NCBI GenBank assembly: GCA_007570785.1
Contig: ML661885.1
Location: forward strand, 30,821,232-30,885,231
Length of the DNA: 64,000 bases
Reading direction: 5' to 3'
Source: Antilocapra americana
Lineage: Eukaryota; Chordata; Mammalia; Artiodactyla; Antilocapridae
In this document: positions 11,387 through 24,545 of the stretch, piece by piece
Layout: each line of letters opens with the position of its first letter
Position numbering within the stretch: the stretch's first letter is position 1
Position numbers and translations under genes: made by a program
Notes under the pieces: model-generated
Database searches by the model: none
The model's input: only the letters and a program-made list of their open reading frames with translations
Told to the model about the DNA's origin: nothing

Positions 11387-12214
11387 CCTTCTCCTTCTCC
11401 TCTTTATTTGAGTAAGAGCTGATAAATTTGGACCAGTCTCAAAGTATCATATACACATGTAAAAGTCTGTACTATAACTGTTCTAGTCTGAGATATTTTA
11501 TCCTTTTTTTTTTTAAATTTCAGTGTGTAGAAAGAGAGTCTGACTTCTCTCTCCTTTATTACTCTCTAAACTCTAATATTAGGAATAATGTCTCATTTCT
11601 AAGACACCTTTCATTTAAAGACTCCCACATTGAACTACATTTTCTCCTCATTGAGTGAACATGTCACAGCCTCAGTAATCATAATGTATAGTGTAATACT
11701 GTAACTGCTGCTTTATTAACTCATTTGGGCAGCATTTATTTTATTGAACAATGCATCAATAAGTATCTTGCAAGGAAATAAACATTCTAGGTATTTTGTT
11801 CAGTCACAATTTTACAGAGGTAACTGTTTAGATAATACAGGAGCTGAAAAGATAAAGAGGAGATGGTGAACTGCTATAAAGAACAGCAACTGGGAGGACA
11901 GTTAACATCTAGGATAGTATAGACAGAGAAATGAAATAGTACTACTAGAAATCAGAAGCCAGACCATCTGTAACAATATAGGAACTCCCAGGAAGGAGTT
12001 GCTCAAGCAACCAAGAGAACAAAGAACATGTGCCCACTGCAGAAAAATCAACTTGGGAGAGCTAAACAAAGAGGAATACCCTGTCTTCTACCCTCCTACC
12101 TTTCATTGTCTAACAGAGCAAAACAAAAAGAAACACATGAAAAACACTAGAAAACAGATTTTTCGGAGAACAGTAAGGAGTTGAAATTCAAGTAATAAAA
12201 ACTGGTTCAAATTT
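11387..12214. other. Unassigned AT-rich DNA
   Basis: No recognised gene. The 76-codon frame at 11428-11658 has no family features. A faint L2/MIR resemblance at about 11730-11800 is not convincing. Confidence 0.4.
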
Positions 12215-12505
12215 CAACTATGTACCAGGCACTCTTTTAAGTGTTAATAGTAGGAATTCAGCAATAAACAAAATCAACTAATTCCCTGTCCTTGGGAGGA
12301 TTATATGTACCAGTTACTTAAAATTACTGTACATATACAAATATACTTTAAAAACACTAATACATTAAACCTTATAAAACTCTATGGGATGAATATTACT
12401 GATTCTCCCAATGAGATGAGAAATGGAAAGACAGGGAGGTTGAAGCCCTTCAGGCACAAATCATAGAGCCAGGGTTCTAACCAAGCATTCTGGGATCAGG
12501 GTACC
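12215..12505 (-). mobile_element. MIR SINE relic
   Basis: The + strand gives 'ctatgtaccaggcactctt', a decayed 'cattaaaccttataaaac', then 'gatgagaaatggaaagaca' and 'gccagggttctaacc'. These are the landmarks of a minus-strand MIR in order. Heavily diverged, with small insertions. Confidence 0.78.
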
Positions 12506-14937
12506 TTCTCCTTAATTCTAATCTATCTTTTCATGCTTATAGTTTCTATCCTTTCTTCATATCATAAGTAAAGATAACCATAACATTGCAGAAAATTTTA
12601 AAAATCTTACAGGCTTTACATATTAAAATTTAGAATATTTCAAACACTTAGCATAAATTTGTTCATTACCCCAATATAAAAATCATTTCAAACATAAGTG
12701 AATTGGCCATGCATCCATTCATTATTAATGTTGCACAAAAGCATACTGAATTTTATGAGCAATAAAATAGAGAACTTCTAGGGAATGTTTCCACACCTCA
12801 GTTTTTAGAATTTTTAGATGGTGTGAACAAAGAATCAGAACCAGAAAACAGTATTGTAAATTAAATGTTACCTGGAGACAGGGGGCACCATAAGGGTGAT
12901 GAGAACATTTGAATATAGAATGTGAACTTAGCCTATTTTACAATTTCTCCCTGGCTACACAAAATCAAAGAAAGCTAATAGAGGGATTTTATAAATTACT
13001 GAGTGCAGCATTCCCAGTGCTTGCTGCAAGGCACCAAAAGAATTCCTCAGAAGAGTCTGTGCTATGACTTCCTTTGTAAATGTGCTAATGTGAAAGCATT
13101 TTGATGGAGAATACATTTTACCTCTTTCCCCCTTATGTATTCAGAGGATCAGAGATAAAATTTGTGAAAGCATCACTTATTGTGCTGTATTTCACATAGA
13201 ACAATAAAACAAACAAAAAATGTTTCTTCATGAAAGACTGAGACATTGTGATAGTAGTTTCTTTCCTCTTTCCATTGTTCTTACAAGAACACTTGCTGTG
13301 TCTTGTCCCAAGTGAGTGGCAAATCTCCTGGTTTAAAATTATACGGATGCAGGTCATAATGACTGACTACATGATCTTTGATTCTTTTTAACTTAAAAAC
13401 CACTCCTAGGGTTTAAAACAATTGAAATGTGAACTGATGCCTGCGGAATCCTTGCTGCTCTTTGTGAATGATGTATGAAATGAAAATATCTACCTAGTGC
13501 AGGGAATACTGACATCATGTTATTATAGCCATGCTGGCCAGCAGTCCATTTAGTCAGAATGCCACTAGAAAAAGCGTACCTGTTCTAAAAGGAATTCAGT
13601 CTACATGAAGAATACTATATGATGAGAGACTTAGGTATGCAGTCTAAACTTTTATTTTTCTAGTCTCATTGCTCAGCTACAAGATTTATGCAGGTATCCC
13701 AAATTCTTTCTTATCCTAATTTCAAATAGATATAATAATTAATTTCTTAAAATATTGAAATTCTAGTTATCTATCTACAGGTTGTTACATAAAAGAAATT
13801 TTCTACAACATATTCAACTGTTTGTGGAACTCTCCTCTCATTAATAGTAAGAACAAACTAAAGAGTAAAAAGAGAATAGAGGACTGTCTGTAAAAACCAT
13901 GCTGAAACAAATGTGAGGCTTCATTTATTTTTCTAAAGACAAACAAAGTAGGTCTGCTATCCACAACCAAGAATTATTTACTGCAAATATTCTGCAAACA
14001 TATTTTTGTTTTAAATATTTTAGCATATCTAAATATTCATTAAAATAAAATAGGCACAAGTAAAATATCTCTCATAATTCTGTGGTAGAAATGAATTCTT
14101 TATATTGGCACACTATATGTCCATGGTATAAATTAATGATACTGATAAGAAAAAAACAAAAATATATACAGACTTAAAATAGCCACCCTTGGAGTCTATG
14201 AATTTATTAAAATAATGTGATCACTGAACTATAATTTGATATTGCCTTCAGACTTTTGAGACTCATAGGACTTAACACATTTTTTAGCACAGGAAAATCA
14301 TGTAACTTTTTAATAATATATTTAGGTAAGGGTCACTAAACATTGGAGAGATGACAAAAGTCAACATCAGGGAGCGTGTCTTTTATTAGCTTTAAAACTT
14401 CATAGCAAATTAATTTATGACGTTTCACCTTTAATTATCCACTGAAGTACAGTGACTTTTACATCCATAACTGGCACTCAGATTTAAACTCGAGACACAC
14501 TGGACTTTGCAATGCCAGGGCAGAGAGTCCATCAGCCATATTTCTGCTCTGTCTGCTACCATTTGGTCAAGCTCACATAGAGTGGGTACAAGAGGGGAAG
14601 AGAAAAAGCTAGAAGGAGAATAGATTCTCTATTTTCTACCTGTTGACTTTTCTCTATTTGCTTTCTATTTTGATTCACAACTGTGACACACAGTGTCAGT
14701 AAGAACGTGATTCCTTTTCTAAAAACAGTCAATAAAACCATTCTTATCATATACTTTCAGAGATGAAAGCATTCATGGAAGATTGACTGAGAGTCAATTA
14801 AGGATTGATGTGTTAATATGTAAAATGTCTGTCCCATCCATGGGTCCCTCTGCTGGCTTTGAGAAGACAGTACCAGCTGAGTGGTAACTTCTTATTAGGA
14901 GTCTGAGTTCTAGCCTTATGTGGCTTCTGCTCCAATC
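12506..14937. other. Unassigned AT-rich DNA
   Basis: No recognised repeat, RNA gene or exon. The longest frame is 74 codons (13133-13357, -) without family features. Confidence 0.45.
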
Positions 14938-15066
14938 TTTTTTTTTTTTTTGAGTTTTATATTTATTTATTTTTTTTTTCTTTACATTATCGTGTTGGTT
15001 TTGCCATACATTGACATGAATCTGCCATGGGTATATATGTGTTCCCCTTCCAGTATCCCCATCTTC
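14938..15066 (-). mobile_element. Ruminant L1 3' terminus
   Basis: Poly-T (the reverse of a poly-A tail), then 'tttacattatcgtgttggtt' and 'gccatacattgacatgaatc', the reverse complement of the ruminant L1 3' UTR. The same 3' UTR is seen in sense orientation at about 40000-40075. Strongly 5'-truncated. Confidence 0.88.
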
Positions 15067-15194
15067 TCTTTGTTCCACCAGACCTAGGTGGGTAGGTACT
15101 CTTACAGTTGGTATCTCCATGTAATTCATATTTCTTTTTAATGCCTTGTCTTCAATGATAATTGTGAACTATTCTCCCATCCTTGTACATTTTT

Positions 15195-15618
15195 GTAATT
15201 CTTCCCATTAGGTGGAGTTTACTTCCCCTCCTGTTGGATCTGAACTGGCACTGCAACATGCCTTGACCAATAGCATAGGACAGAAATGAAGCCTGGCAAC
15301 TTTATACTTGCCCATTTGAAGTTTTGCACTACCGTGTAAGAAGTACAACTATGCTGCTTTGAGAGAAGCAGACCCTGACATTTCAGCTACCCTGAGATGT
15401 CAGAGACATTCTGAGCTGTTAGGACTGATTAGCTCTAGCTGAGCTCCCATATGTACGAAGTTGTATGAATTATCCCAGTTGGACCATTTGGAATAGAAAA
15501 ACAGACCAGATGATCCCTGGCAACCAACAGAATCATGAGAAAAAATAAATCATGATCATTTTAAGTCATTAGGTAAAGGAGTAGTTGGTTACATAGTAGC
15601 ATATAATTGATAAAACCT
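15195..15618 (+). mobile_element. MLT1-type (ERVL-MaLR) LTR relic
   Basis: The order fits a + strand MLT1 LTR: 'cttcccctcctgttggatct', 'cttgaccaatagcat', then 'aatcatgagaaaaaataaat' (polyadenylation region), 'aagtcattaggta' and 'gttacatagtagcatataat' at the end. Ancient solo LTR. Subfamily not assigned. Confidence 0.68.
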
Positions 15619-17157
15619 TTTTAGTACTTTAAGAACTAACATTTATGATAAATGTTGTATCTGTTAAAGTAACTGTTATGCGGTTTCTGTCTCCTAGTTG
15701 GACCATAACATATTCAAATATAAATACTGAAATCAATAAAATAACCTGTTCAGAATGAGATTATAAGGTTTGCCAGGGTTTTCTACATGCTAAACTGGCA
15801 TTTTAAAAATAATCTTAATTCCAACCATCAAGAAAATAATTATAACAGGAATCTGATTTTCAGAAAAACTTAAAGAATTCATTAAAGAGGTAACAATGGG
15901 ATAGGCTACAGCTACTTTTGAAGAAACAGCAAATTTTATGAAAGGAAATGTTTGGTATATAACACAATTACTATTTGTCATCTTAAAACTGTTATACAGG
16001 TCCCTAATGATATATTAAACAATCACATTCAGATCACTTTATGTATTCTCTTCAGATAAACACATTAAAGCTAATACTATGCTACTGTAGAAAGTAACTA
16101 TTACGAGGTATTAAGAGCATTCTTGGTTGTAGGGTAAAATACTATGTCAGTGTGAGGTGCCATGAATGAATAATAATTATGTCAGTGAGTGTAATTCGTG
16201 AAAGTTAATGGATAAACTGTAACTATAATGGGTTTAAAATACTGAGTTTTAAATTTGGCTTATGCAAAGTGATCAATGAGAAAAGATATTAGGAAGTTTG
16301 TAATAGTAAAAGGCCATATAACAGGAACATTTTACTTTTCAAAGTATTTCAACAGAGAAGCTTATGATATTAAAGGAGATTGTCTTCCACAGACAGATCT
16401 GAGCAGGATTTAGCATAATTTTCTTGGGATCAGGTACTCCTATGACCATCAAGACACAGAGAGAAAACATATTGCCAGGAACCACATAATATCAATTTAT
16501 GCCTGTTGGAGCATTCTATTAAGGCAGGATTTTAGTACATCAAGATGGATAGAAATCACCAAATCTGCAAGTATAAGGAGTATTTGAGCAGGCAAAATTG
16601 TGGAAGGAATGAATCTCCAAATTTTACACTCACGATTCTTTAATAATAAACACAAACCCTCTAACAGCAATGGTATATGGTGTTGCTTTCTTTCTTTTTC
16701 CTTTTAGTGAATTTTCATTAATACCCTCAGGTGAAAACAGCTGAAACAACATTGTCCTGCTATGATTTTAACCTATACATATCATATGAAAGCAATTTAT
16801 ATTCATGTTTGAATATATGTAATATTTGAAATAAAGTTTCATATATATTTGTCTCTGCAACATCCTAAAACTGGGAATACTATGATTTTCCTCCAGAAAG
16901 TATACAAAAAATGTGTGGTGTGTGTGAGGTGTAATTAGAAATAAATAGCTGATAAATAGAAGGAAGTAACTCCCACTTCTGTAAAATAGTATTGAAAGAA
17001 ATGTGTATATGGGTAGGCCACTGGATAAGACACAGAGAAGACAATAAAGCTAGTCAAATCATAGTTCTCGGTATGCCTGTTTGAGTAAAAGTTCCACACA
17101 TGAAAAAAAAAAGTGCAGCAAGCGATCTGTATTTTCGTGAAAGTTACTGGGTTAATA
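15619..17157. other. Unassigned AT-rich DNA
   Basis: No recognised feature. Chance frames up to 63 codons. Confidence 0.45.
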
Positions 17158-17335
17158 ATATTTATCTGGTGCCTACTCTCTGCCAGGCATTTTCTAAATT
17201 CTTTATACACATCAAGTGAATCAGTCCTCACAACATTATTATTTACTATAATTTCATAGATGAAAAAACAAATAAATACTAAGTAATATCACTACTCAAA
17301 GCATATAGCTAACAAATGATATAGACAGGATTTAT
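17158..17335 (-). mobile_element. MIR SINE relic
   Basis: The + strand shows 'ctggtgcctactctctgcca', 'ggcattttctaaattcttta', 'cctcacaacattattattta' and 'agatgaaaaaacaa', the order of a reversed MIR. The frame at 16935-17231 overlapping it is a shadow. Confidence 0.75.
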
Positions 17336-20300
17336 GTATACATAACCAAGTTTTGTATATACTTACTGTGACTATGGTTAAAATTATGCTATTTTTGCTA
17401 AAACATGGGTGATTGAGAAAGTTTTGCCATCAAAATAATAAATCAAATTATATAAAAGATGTTCTGCAATGCTTAACTTGCATAACAAATCAATAAAAAC
17501 TTATTTGCTCAAGTTCATTGTAAAAGGAGAATGGTGACTGTCAAAGGAAGAACTGGCATTTTCCATATGTATTAAAAAGTACACATTTATATAAATAACA
17601 TAGAAAGAAGACATTTTACAGTGAACACATATTGTCTCCAACATCGTAGGGCAAACACTCTATAACTCAGTAATTTTCCATATTGTCAGCCTGGGCTTCC
17701 TAAGGTAAAAATTAGACAATAACTGTTCCAGATTATTATTATGCACTTCTGGTGTGCATGCATCGTTCCTAGGTACTGCCAGTTCAAAGCAATCCGATGA
17801 GGCTTAAATTCAAAAGTGGGCAACGTGAAGTTGTAACTGCATATTCTAGCAGGCATGTGGGAGAGGTGTAATAATCTCAGGGTGGAAGAGGTGGTTTAAC
17901 TTACTATTTTGCTATGGTTTGAAACTTAAGTTACTCCTAAGTGTTTGGTGTTTGCATAGATGTTTTGGCATATACAGGATTGGTTAACATTTTAAAATCT
18001 TTTTTCTCATCAGATAGATTCCCAAGGATTACTTACTATGAGAATACTAAGGTACATGGGATATTTAAATATTTTCATAAATGTCTTATTAATTTACACA
18101 ACTCTGATTGGCTTTGAATGTCTTGCATACTCCCTTACCTTTAAAAGCATTGATTATCATTAAAAAATGTCAATCTTACGGGTGAAAATTACTATCTTAC
18201 ACTTAATGCTTTTGAAATTTATTTGTATTTTATTTGTATTCATATTTTATTATCCATGTGTATTTTATTTTTAGTCTTCTGTTGATGTCCTTTAAGCATT
18301 TTGATTGTATTTTAACTTCTTTCCCACTTGGGTTTGCAAGCTATAAACAGATCAAATATATTAACTCTTGTTTCATATTGGTTAAAGTTATGCTTTTATT
18401 TTTAAAAAAAAATTATAATTACACGTGTTGATGATAATAAATAATTTTGATTAGTGTTTTAACTACGTACAACATTCCTTGTCAGTGGAGAAACAACTTT
18501 GGTTATTCATACTTTATTTTTGAAAGTGCTTATTTTGTTCAAACCTTAAACAATGGTTTCAGAATTCAAAGGAAAAGGCCAGAAAGATTAGATACTGAAA
18601 GCTTATCCTTACATATTTATAAGTGCAAATGATATATGTTAAAGTATAAAAACACGATTTTATTAATTCACAAATATGTATTAAGTACTATTTATGCTCA
18701 GCTTTTTACTGGCAACATGAAAGATACAAGTGAATTACAATGAAATTTTTATTAAGGCACTTGTATTTGGTAAATGAATAATAGTTTAAAATAATTAATA
18801 GTTTTAAAAATATTATTTGAAAATGTCTATAATATTCTATCACCATAAAACATGCAATAGTGAAATCAATGTCAGTTTTGTTTTTAGTGGGTTGTCTTAG
18901 AAACGTTGCTACAGTTCTTTCTACTCAACAAATATATCAACAGTTCTAACAAGGGGAATTACATGGAATTTCTGAGACAGGAAGAACAAACAGAAAAAAA
19001 CAATAATGAAATATCTTGTGCAGATGGATAAAAAGAAGTCTGCTCAGAGGAAGTACTGAATTCTAAATTATAAAACTTAGTTGTTACAACACAGTCACGT
19101 TCACATGAGCGGGTACTAATAAACAATGGCCCGATTAAAAGAGATAGGTGTGTGACATTGGGGTCTTCCATGAGAAAATGTTTATCAGCACCAGATGAGT
19201 ACCTAAGGAATATCACATTGAAATCTCGTCAAAGGTGATGAGAGAAATCTTAGAATCGAAAAGTTAGGTAATGATATCAGTGATCCTTCCTCTTTTTCTC
19301 AAAATTGAGACAAATTAATTTGCTGTCTTGATTATAACTCTCAAATTTTACTAGTCAGAATGTAAAAACTAAAAATAAATGAAGCTGACAGTTTGATGAA
19401 GATGTGGATTATGCTAGAGAAGTGGAATGTGGAAAACTTTGTGGCTGATAAGCATTCTAAATGTAGACCAAACAATATGTGCATTTTCTTTGCCTTTTTG
19501 TTAGTTATAATAATACAGCTTTTGTCCTCTTGTGTAAAACAGGAAAGGGCATTTCCTTCATATTGTCTAATAAACATAACTGGGAGCATCAATTTTACAG
19601 TGGCTAGAGTAGGTGTTTTGAAGTGTTTTGTGCATTTTTATGAAAACCTCAAGGGCTGCACATTTATTCTCCTTAGAAAGAGTTTTAAAATCTATATAGG
19701 AATTTGGTGTGCTGTACTTTTGTATGGGCAAGAGAATGCAGGGAAAGGATCATCTACAATTTGGCATGTTTATCAGGTAGGGTCCAATTTGAAATTGACG
19801 CAAACTATTATGAACAATGATGAACAAAAATGCCTGGTACATTGTACGCTATTTATAAGAGGAAAATGAAATGGTTTTGTGACTGCATACTTAAGAAGTA
19901 ACACTGAAGCAAAACTTCCAAATGAGACTTGTAAGACGAGTTTTTTTTTAGTTGTCCATCAGTTAACATATATCATTTTAAAGGATAAAACTACTAATCT
20001 TAATTATGAATTTCACTTAAGTTAAATATATTCTAAATTTTCTGTACATTCCCTCCAAGAAGCAAGCATCCAAATTTTCATTTTATTCTACTATATATAT
20101 TTTTTCTTTGATTACTGGAGAATCTATCCATTTTTGCCATGCAATCAAAAATCTGAGTAACTGATGGCAGTATCTGAATAACAAATGACAGATTTCAATT
20201 TTTCCAAATATTTAAATTTATACCAAAAATAACAAATACAGACGATGAGTAACAAATCAACTTTTAAAAAGTTTAGCAATAAATACTGTTCTTCTAAACT

Positions 20301-21044
20301 TCCAATCATAACATTCACCTGATACGTAATTATGTCTTACCTTATTTTCAGTCAAATGGCAAATATTTTGAGTAGTTATACTATAAAAATGACCATGTGG
20401 ACATAAACACAAGTTAACAATTGTTTCCCACTTACTCTTATTTTCTTCATAAGTACATATTGTAAACATTTTTCCCCACATAGGAACTAAACAACTGCTA
20501 TATCACACAGTAGAAATGAAAATAATTTGTTTTATAACAAGACAAATAAGGAGTCACAGGGTCTTAAATACAAATATTGGTATACATGTGGGTTAGACAG
20601 TTTTGTCAGTTAACATGATGGATTTTGGCCAGGTAAAATCAAACACATGCATTTGGTAAAGAACTAACTGTTTTGAAATTTATAGTCAGCAAGTTGGAAT
20701 TCAGAGACTCAATCTATTTGCTCAACTAGAATATATTTAAATTAAAACTGTAATGTTACTTTTTATTTCCAAAAATAGTGGTTATTTACTTTCTAACACA
20801 CTTTTACCTTTTGTGTTACTGTTTGAGAAATCAAATCAAAGACTATTACCATCTAGGTATGAGTTTATTTTGTTTTAAAAATGTAACAAAAGTGTATTGC
20901 TCGATCTAGCATGTATTAGTTTCTTAAATTTGTGGTTAAATTTCCCTCGTATGATTTAACTATGGTTATAAATTATTTTGGTTACATCCTGCACCATAAC
21001 AAACAAGCCTAAGATATAACAGCCAAAAAAAATGTGCTTAAAAA
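17336..21044. other. Unassigned AT-rich DNA with a 158-codon open frame
   Basis: Long AT-rich stretch without recognised repeats apart from a doubtful MIR/L2 scrap near 18665-18740. A 158-codon + frame at 19393-19869 contains a hydrophobic stretch (MCIFFAFLLVIII) but matches no family I know. It overlaps an 83-codon minus frame and has no splice, promoter or codon evidence. I treat it as chance. Confidence 0.4.
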
Positions 21045-21192
21045 ATACCCACAGCCTGTGGCCTTGATTGTAAGCCTGCAAGTTAAGCATGATTTTCATA
21101 CTTTTAAAAGTTTGTAGGGCCAGGGACCATATGTGGACCACAAATTCTAAAACATCTAATATATGACCCTTTGCAAAAATGGTTGCCAATAT
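21045..21192 (-). mobile_element. hAT/Charlie-like non-autonomous DNA transposon relic
   Basis: On the minus strand it reads 'attggcaaccatttttgcaa', 'agggtcatatattagatgtt', 'ccacatatggtccctgg', then 'ggccacaggctgtgggta'. These resemble the ends of the common MER5-type hAT elements. Short and diverged; the subfamily is a guess. Confidence 0.5.
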
Positions 21193-21465
21193 CTAGCTTA
21201 AACAAACCACCATTTTGTTATGTCACAATTTGAATGGGGCTCAGCTGATTGAGTTACTAATCTTGCTTCAGGTATCTCAAGTGGTTGCAGTCAGAATGGG
21301 AGCTGGGATTAAAGCTGAAGCTGGTTAATTATAAGCTTGTACTTCTCCCAGTGGCTTTTCTCTAGTTGATACCTCATCATCCAGGACCTCTCTGCATGGG
21401 TAGACTGAATTTCCCACCTGATATCTTGCAGTCACGAGTATAGAAGAGGAAACTGCCTTAATGAT
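21193..21465 (-). mobile_element. MLT1-type LTR fragment
   Basis: Reverse of the MLT1 3' end: 'aaacaaaccaccattttgtt', 'ggggctcagctgattgagtt' and 'tgggagctgggattaaagct' follow in the expected order. Partial. Abuts the hAT-like relic. Confidence 0.55.
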
Positions 21466-21539
21466 ATATTTTTTTGGGGGGGAGGTGGGGATGGTTGGAG
21501 ACCTTCCCTGTACTCCTTTTTTTCCACTGTTGGTCATTT

Positions 21540-22383
21540 ATTTTAAATATAGAGTATGTACACGTCAATTCCAAACTCTCTAACTACCCCTCACCCATAC
21601 CCTTCACCCCGTTAACCATAATTTCATTTTCTAGGTCTGTGAGTCTGTTTCTGTTTTGTAAATAAGTTGACTTGTATCATTTTCTTTTTTAGATTCTGCA
21701 CATTAGCAGTATCATGTGGTCTTTCTTCGACTTCCCTCAGTATGACAATCTCTAGTCTATCCACATTGCTGCAGATGGCATTGTTTCATTCTTTTTAATG
21801 GTTGAGTAATAGCTCATTGTAGATATGTACCACCTTTTTATCCGTTCCTCTTTCAATGGACATTTAAGTTGTTTCCATGTTTTGGCTACTGTAAACAATG
21901 CTGCAATGAACACTGGGGTGCATATATCCTTTTGGACCATGTATTTCTCCAGATATATGCCCATGAGTGAGATTGCTAGATAACCTGGCAGCTCTCTAGT
22001 TTTGTAAGGAACCTCCATACTGTTCTCCACAGTAGTTGAACTAATTTATATTCTCACCAACAGTGAAGGAGAATTCTCTCTACTCTCTCCAGCATTTATT
22101 ATTTGTGGATTTTTTGATAACAGCCTTTCTGACTGATGTGAGGTGATATCTCATTGTACTTTTCATTTCCATTTCTCTAGTAATTAGCAATGTTGAACAT
22201 CTCTTCGTGTGTTTCTTGGCCATTTGTATGTCTTCTTTGCAGAAATGTCTATTTAGGTCTTCTACCATCTTTTGATTCGTTGTTTGTTTTTATGATATAA
22301 AGCAGCTTGAGATATTTGTAAATTTTGGAGACTAATCTCTTGCAGGTCACATCATCTGCAAATATTTTCTCCTATTCTGACTT
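21540..22383 (-). mobile_element. Older cetartiodactyl L1, 3' part of ORF2 and start of 3' UTR
   Basis: The + strand is the reverse of an L1 3' end: 'gtctgtttctgttttgtaaa', 'tagtatgacaatctcta'-like text, 'gtaaacaatgctgcaatgaa' and 'caacagtgaaggag' in order. The minus frame at 21752-22030 reads as the ORF2 C-terminus (FIAALFTVAKTWKQ), and the frame at 22080-22268 continues N-terminally. The tail is missing. Confidence 0.9.
21752..22268 (-). pseudogene. L1 ORF2 C-terminal remnant
   Basis: Two minus frames (22268-22080, then 22030-21752) carry successive parts of the L1 ORF2p C-terminus, including [14 protein letters not shown] and CTPVFIAALFTVAKTW. Stops and shifts separate them. No RT or endonuclease remains. 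Confidence 0.85.
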
Positions 22384-22620
22384 AATGCTCTTCTTAATGC
22401 CTGGGCTAAGAACTTCCAGAATGCCACTTCTTCTGCATTCTATTTATCAAATTAGTAACAATTCTAGCCTGACTTTAAGTGGAACAACAAAATGACATTA
22501 AGTCCCATCTCCCAATTTACAAAATAGCATTTGCCTATTGTGAGGGTCAGGCATTTTGAAACCATTCACCTCAAGGACTTAATAATTTATTTCCTTCCAT
22601 GTGCCAAGTATATCCATTCA

Positions 22621-22836
22621 CTTGTGTGTGTGCATGTGTGAGTGCTGAGGTATGTTGGACTCTTTGTCATCTCATGGACTGTAGCCTGCCGTGGTTCTCT
22701 GTCCATGGGCTTCTCCAGGGAAGAATGCAATTTCCTCCTCCAAGGGATCTTCCTGACCCAGGAACTGAACCCATGTCTCCTGTGTCTCCTGCACTGGCAG
22801 ACCTACTCTCTACCACTTAGCCACCTGGGAAGCCCC
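22621..22836 (-). mobile_element. Bov-tA SINE
   Basis: Reverse complement of Bov-tA: BovA side first ('atggactgtagcctgcc'), then 'gggatcttcctgacccagg', and the tRNA head at the right ('ttagccacctgggaagcccc'). A short (TG)n at the left is the tail end. Confidence 0.93.
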
Positions 22837-24104
22837 TAGACCCCCAAAGTATCAATAGTATTAGCTTGAATTCCAGAAATCCCTACTTTAATACAGGAAC
22901 AGTGTGGATGAGGCTCCTCTGGTGTAATTTCTCTGTTTTACCTCCTTGGATATTGACATTTTTGAACTAGGGACTTTTGAAACAGGGACAGGTTTTCTAT
23001 ATTCCATTCACCCAACATACAACAGTGAACAGGGACAAATAACCATAGTAGGTCTCACTCAAGTAAGTGGAAAGTAGTAGGAAGAGAGGAATAAGCATCT
23101 CAAAGCCAACTGGAGATATATATATATATTTCCTTGATTAGAACTTTGAGCTCCTTTGAAGTGGCTCCCCACAGATGTTGGTTCCCATCTCCAGCCCTTT
23201 TTGTCCTTTGAGTTAACTTCACTTTTGTCTAATAAATGACTCGTGTTGCAGCTCATTAACTTCTTCAGCCTGCATCCTGCTCATAGATTTGGTCCCAGGG
23301 CAACTTTTACCATTATGAACTTCATCTATTCCTTTCAGGATAAGGTGGTATAATTCCTTTAACAATAAGTGTCAAATTATAATAAAATTATTTAGAGATT
23401 AAAAATACCACTCATTTCTTCCAAAGGTGAAACCTTTGCCACCATTTTCTCCTGTGAGGCTGTTGGGGTAAAGTATCCTTAAGATTCTTAGAAATCATAT
23501 TTTTGATCAAGAGACTATTATGTCTAGGCAAAAATGTTTAGAAATAACATTTTTTTATGTTTAACAAAGGAGTTTACACTCATCCTTGATTTAAAATTTA
23601 TCTCAAGGTTGAGTTTTACTGGCAATGGCCTTGATTTGATCTTTTGTCTTGTAGAAAAACTGAAAATAAGACAAAGTTTTATTTTAGAAGTCAGAGCATT
23701 CTTGCTTCTTTATGTTTCCTCTCAGTTATTCTGCCAAATGGAGCAGTTCCTTTTTAGCTCATCTGGTTTCTCCTCTACTTTATTATTGAAATATTTTTGT
23801 TTTAAACCAAAAAAAACCATAAAACAGCTAACATTCTTAACATTCTGCCTAGATACTCATTAACCAGATGAACAGGAGTTTTAGATTTCCTTTCATCTTT
23901 CATGATGCCTTCATTGACTGCTTTGTTTACTATAACCTAGGTCCCTTTCTTTTCAGCTCAAATAATTTCCTTCTTTCCTTCAATCCTAAATTTTATCAAG
24001 GAGCTTCCAGCTTTTACCCACCATATTATCCCCAACACATTGTAAGATTTTTTTTTTTTTTTGGTGTGATAGCAATATGCTATTTCATTTCAATATTGTC
24101 AAGT
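22837..24104. other. Unassigned DNA
   Basis: No recognised gene. (AT)n at about 23114-23130 and a poly-T at about 24048-24062. The 109-codon + frame at 23534-23863 has no family features. Confidence 0.4.
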
Positions 24105-24545
24105 AGCAGGTAACTTCAAATTTGGTGGTTTATCCAACAACCATTTTATTCTATTCTGTGATTCTGTGGGTTGGCCAGAATGAGCTAGTGTAGATTCCTT
24201 TACCTATCTGGCTTGAGTTCTCTTAAGCAGGTGTAATCAGATAGTGGCTGGACTGTCTGTTGCCTCTGTACTATTCTTTTTGGTCTCTCTCTGTTGTAAC
24301 TACCTCATCATATGGCTCTCTTTCTAGCAGGACAACCTGGACTTCTTGGCAGCTTAGGACTCTATGATGGAGACCTTACGCTGCTAGGTCTCCTTAATGA
24401 ATGGGTCAGAACCATCACAAGTAGTTCAGATTCAAGGAGAGAAGCATTCCCTCTTCTGATGGTAGACAGTGAAGGGAATGGTGGAAAGGTTTCACACTGT
24501 CTTTGGAAGTCAGCTAACCCATATAAGGGGTGTTGTGTGTCTTTA
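24105..24545 (-). mobile_element. MLT1-type LTR relic
   Basis: Reverse MLT1 order: 'tggtggtttatccaacaacc', 'attctgtgattctgtgggtt', 'ctcatcatatggctctcttt', and 'gatggtagacagtgaaggg' at the far side. Diverged. The 81-codon frame at 24312-24557 is inside it. Confidence 0.6.
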
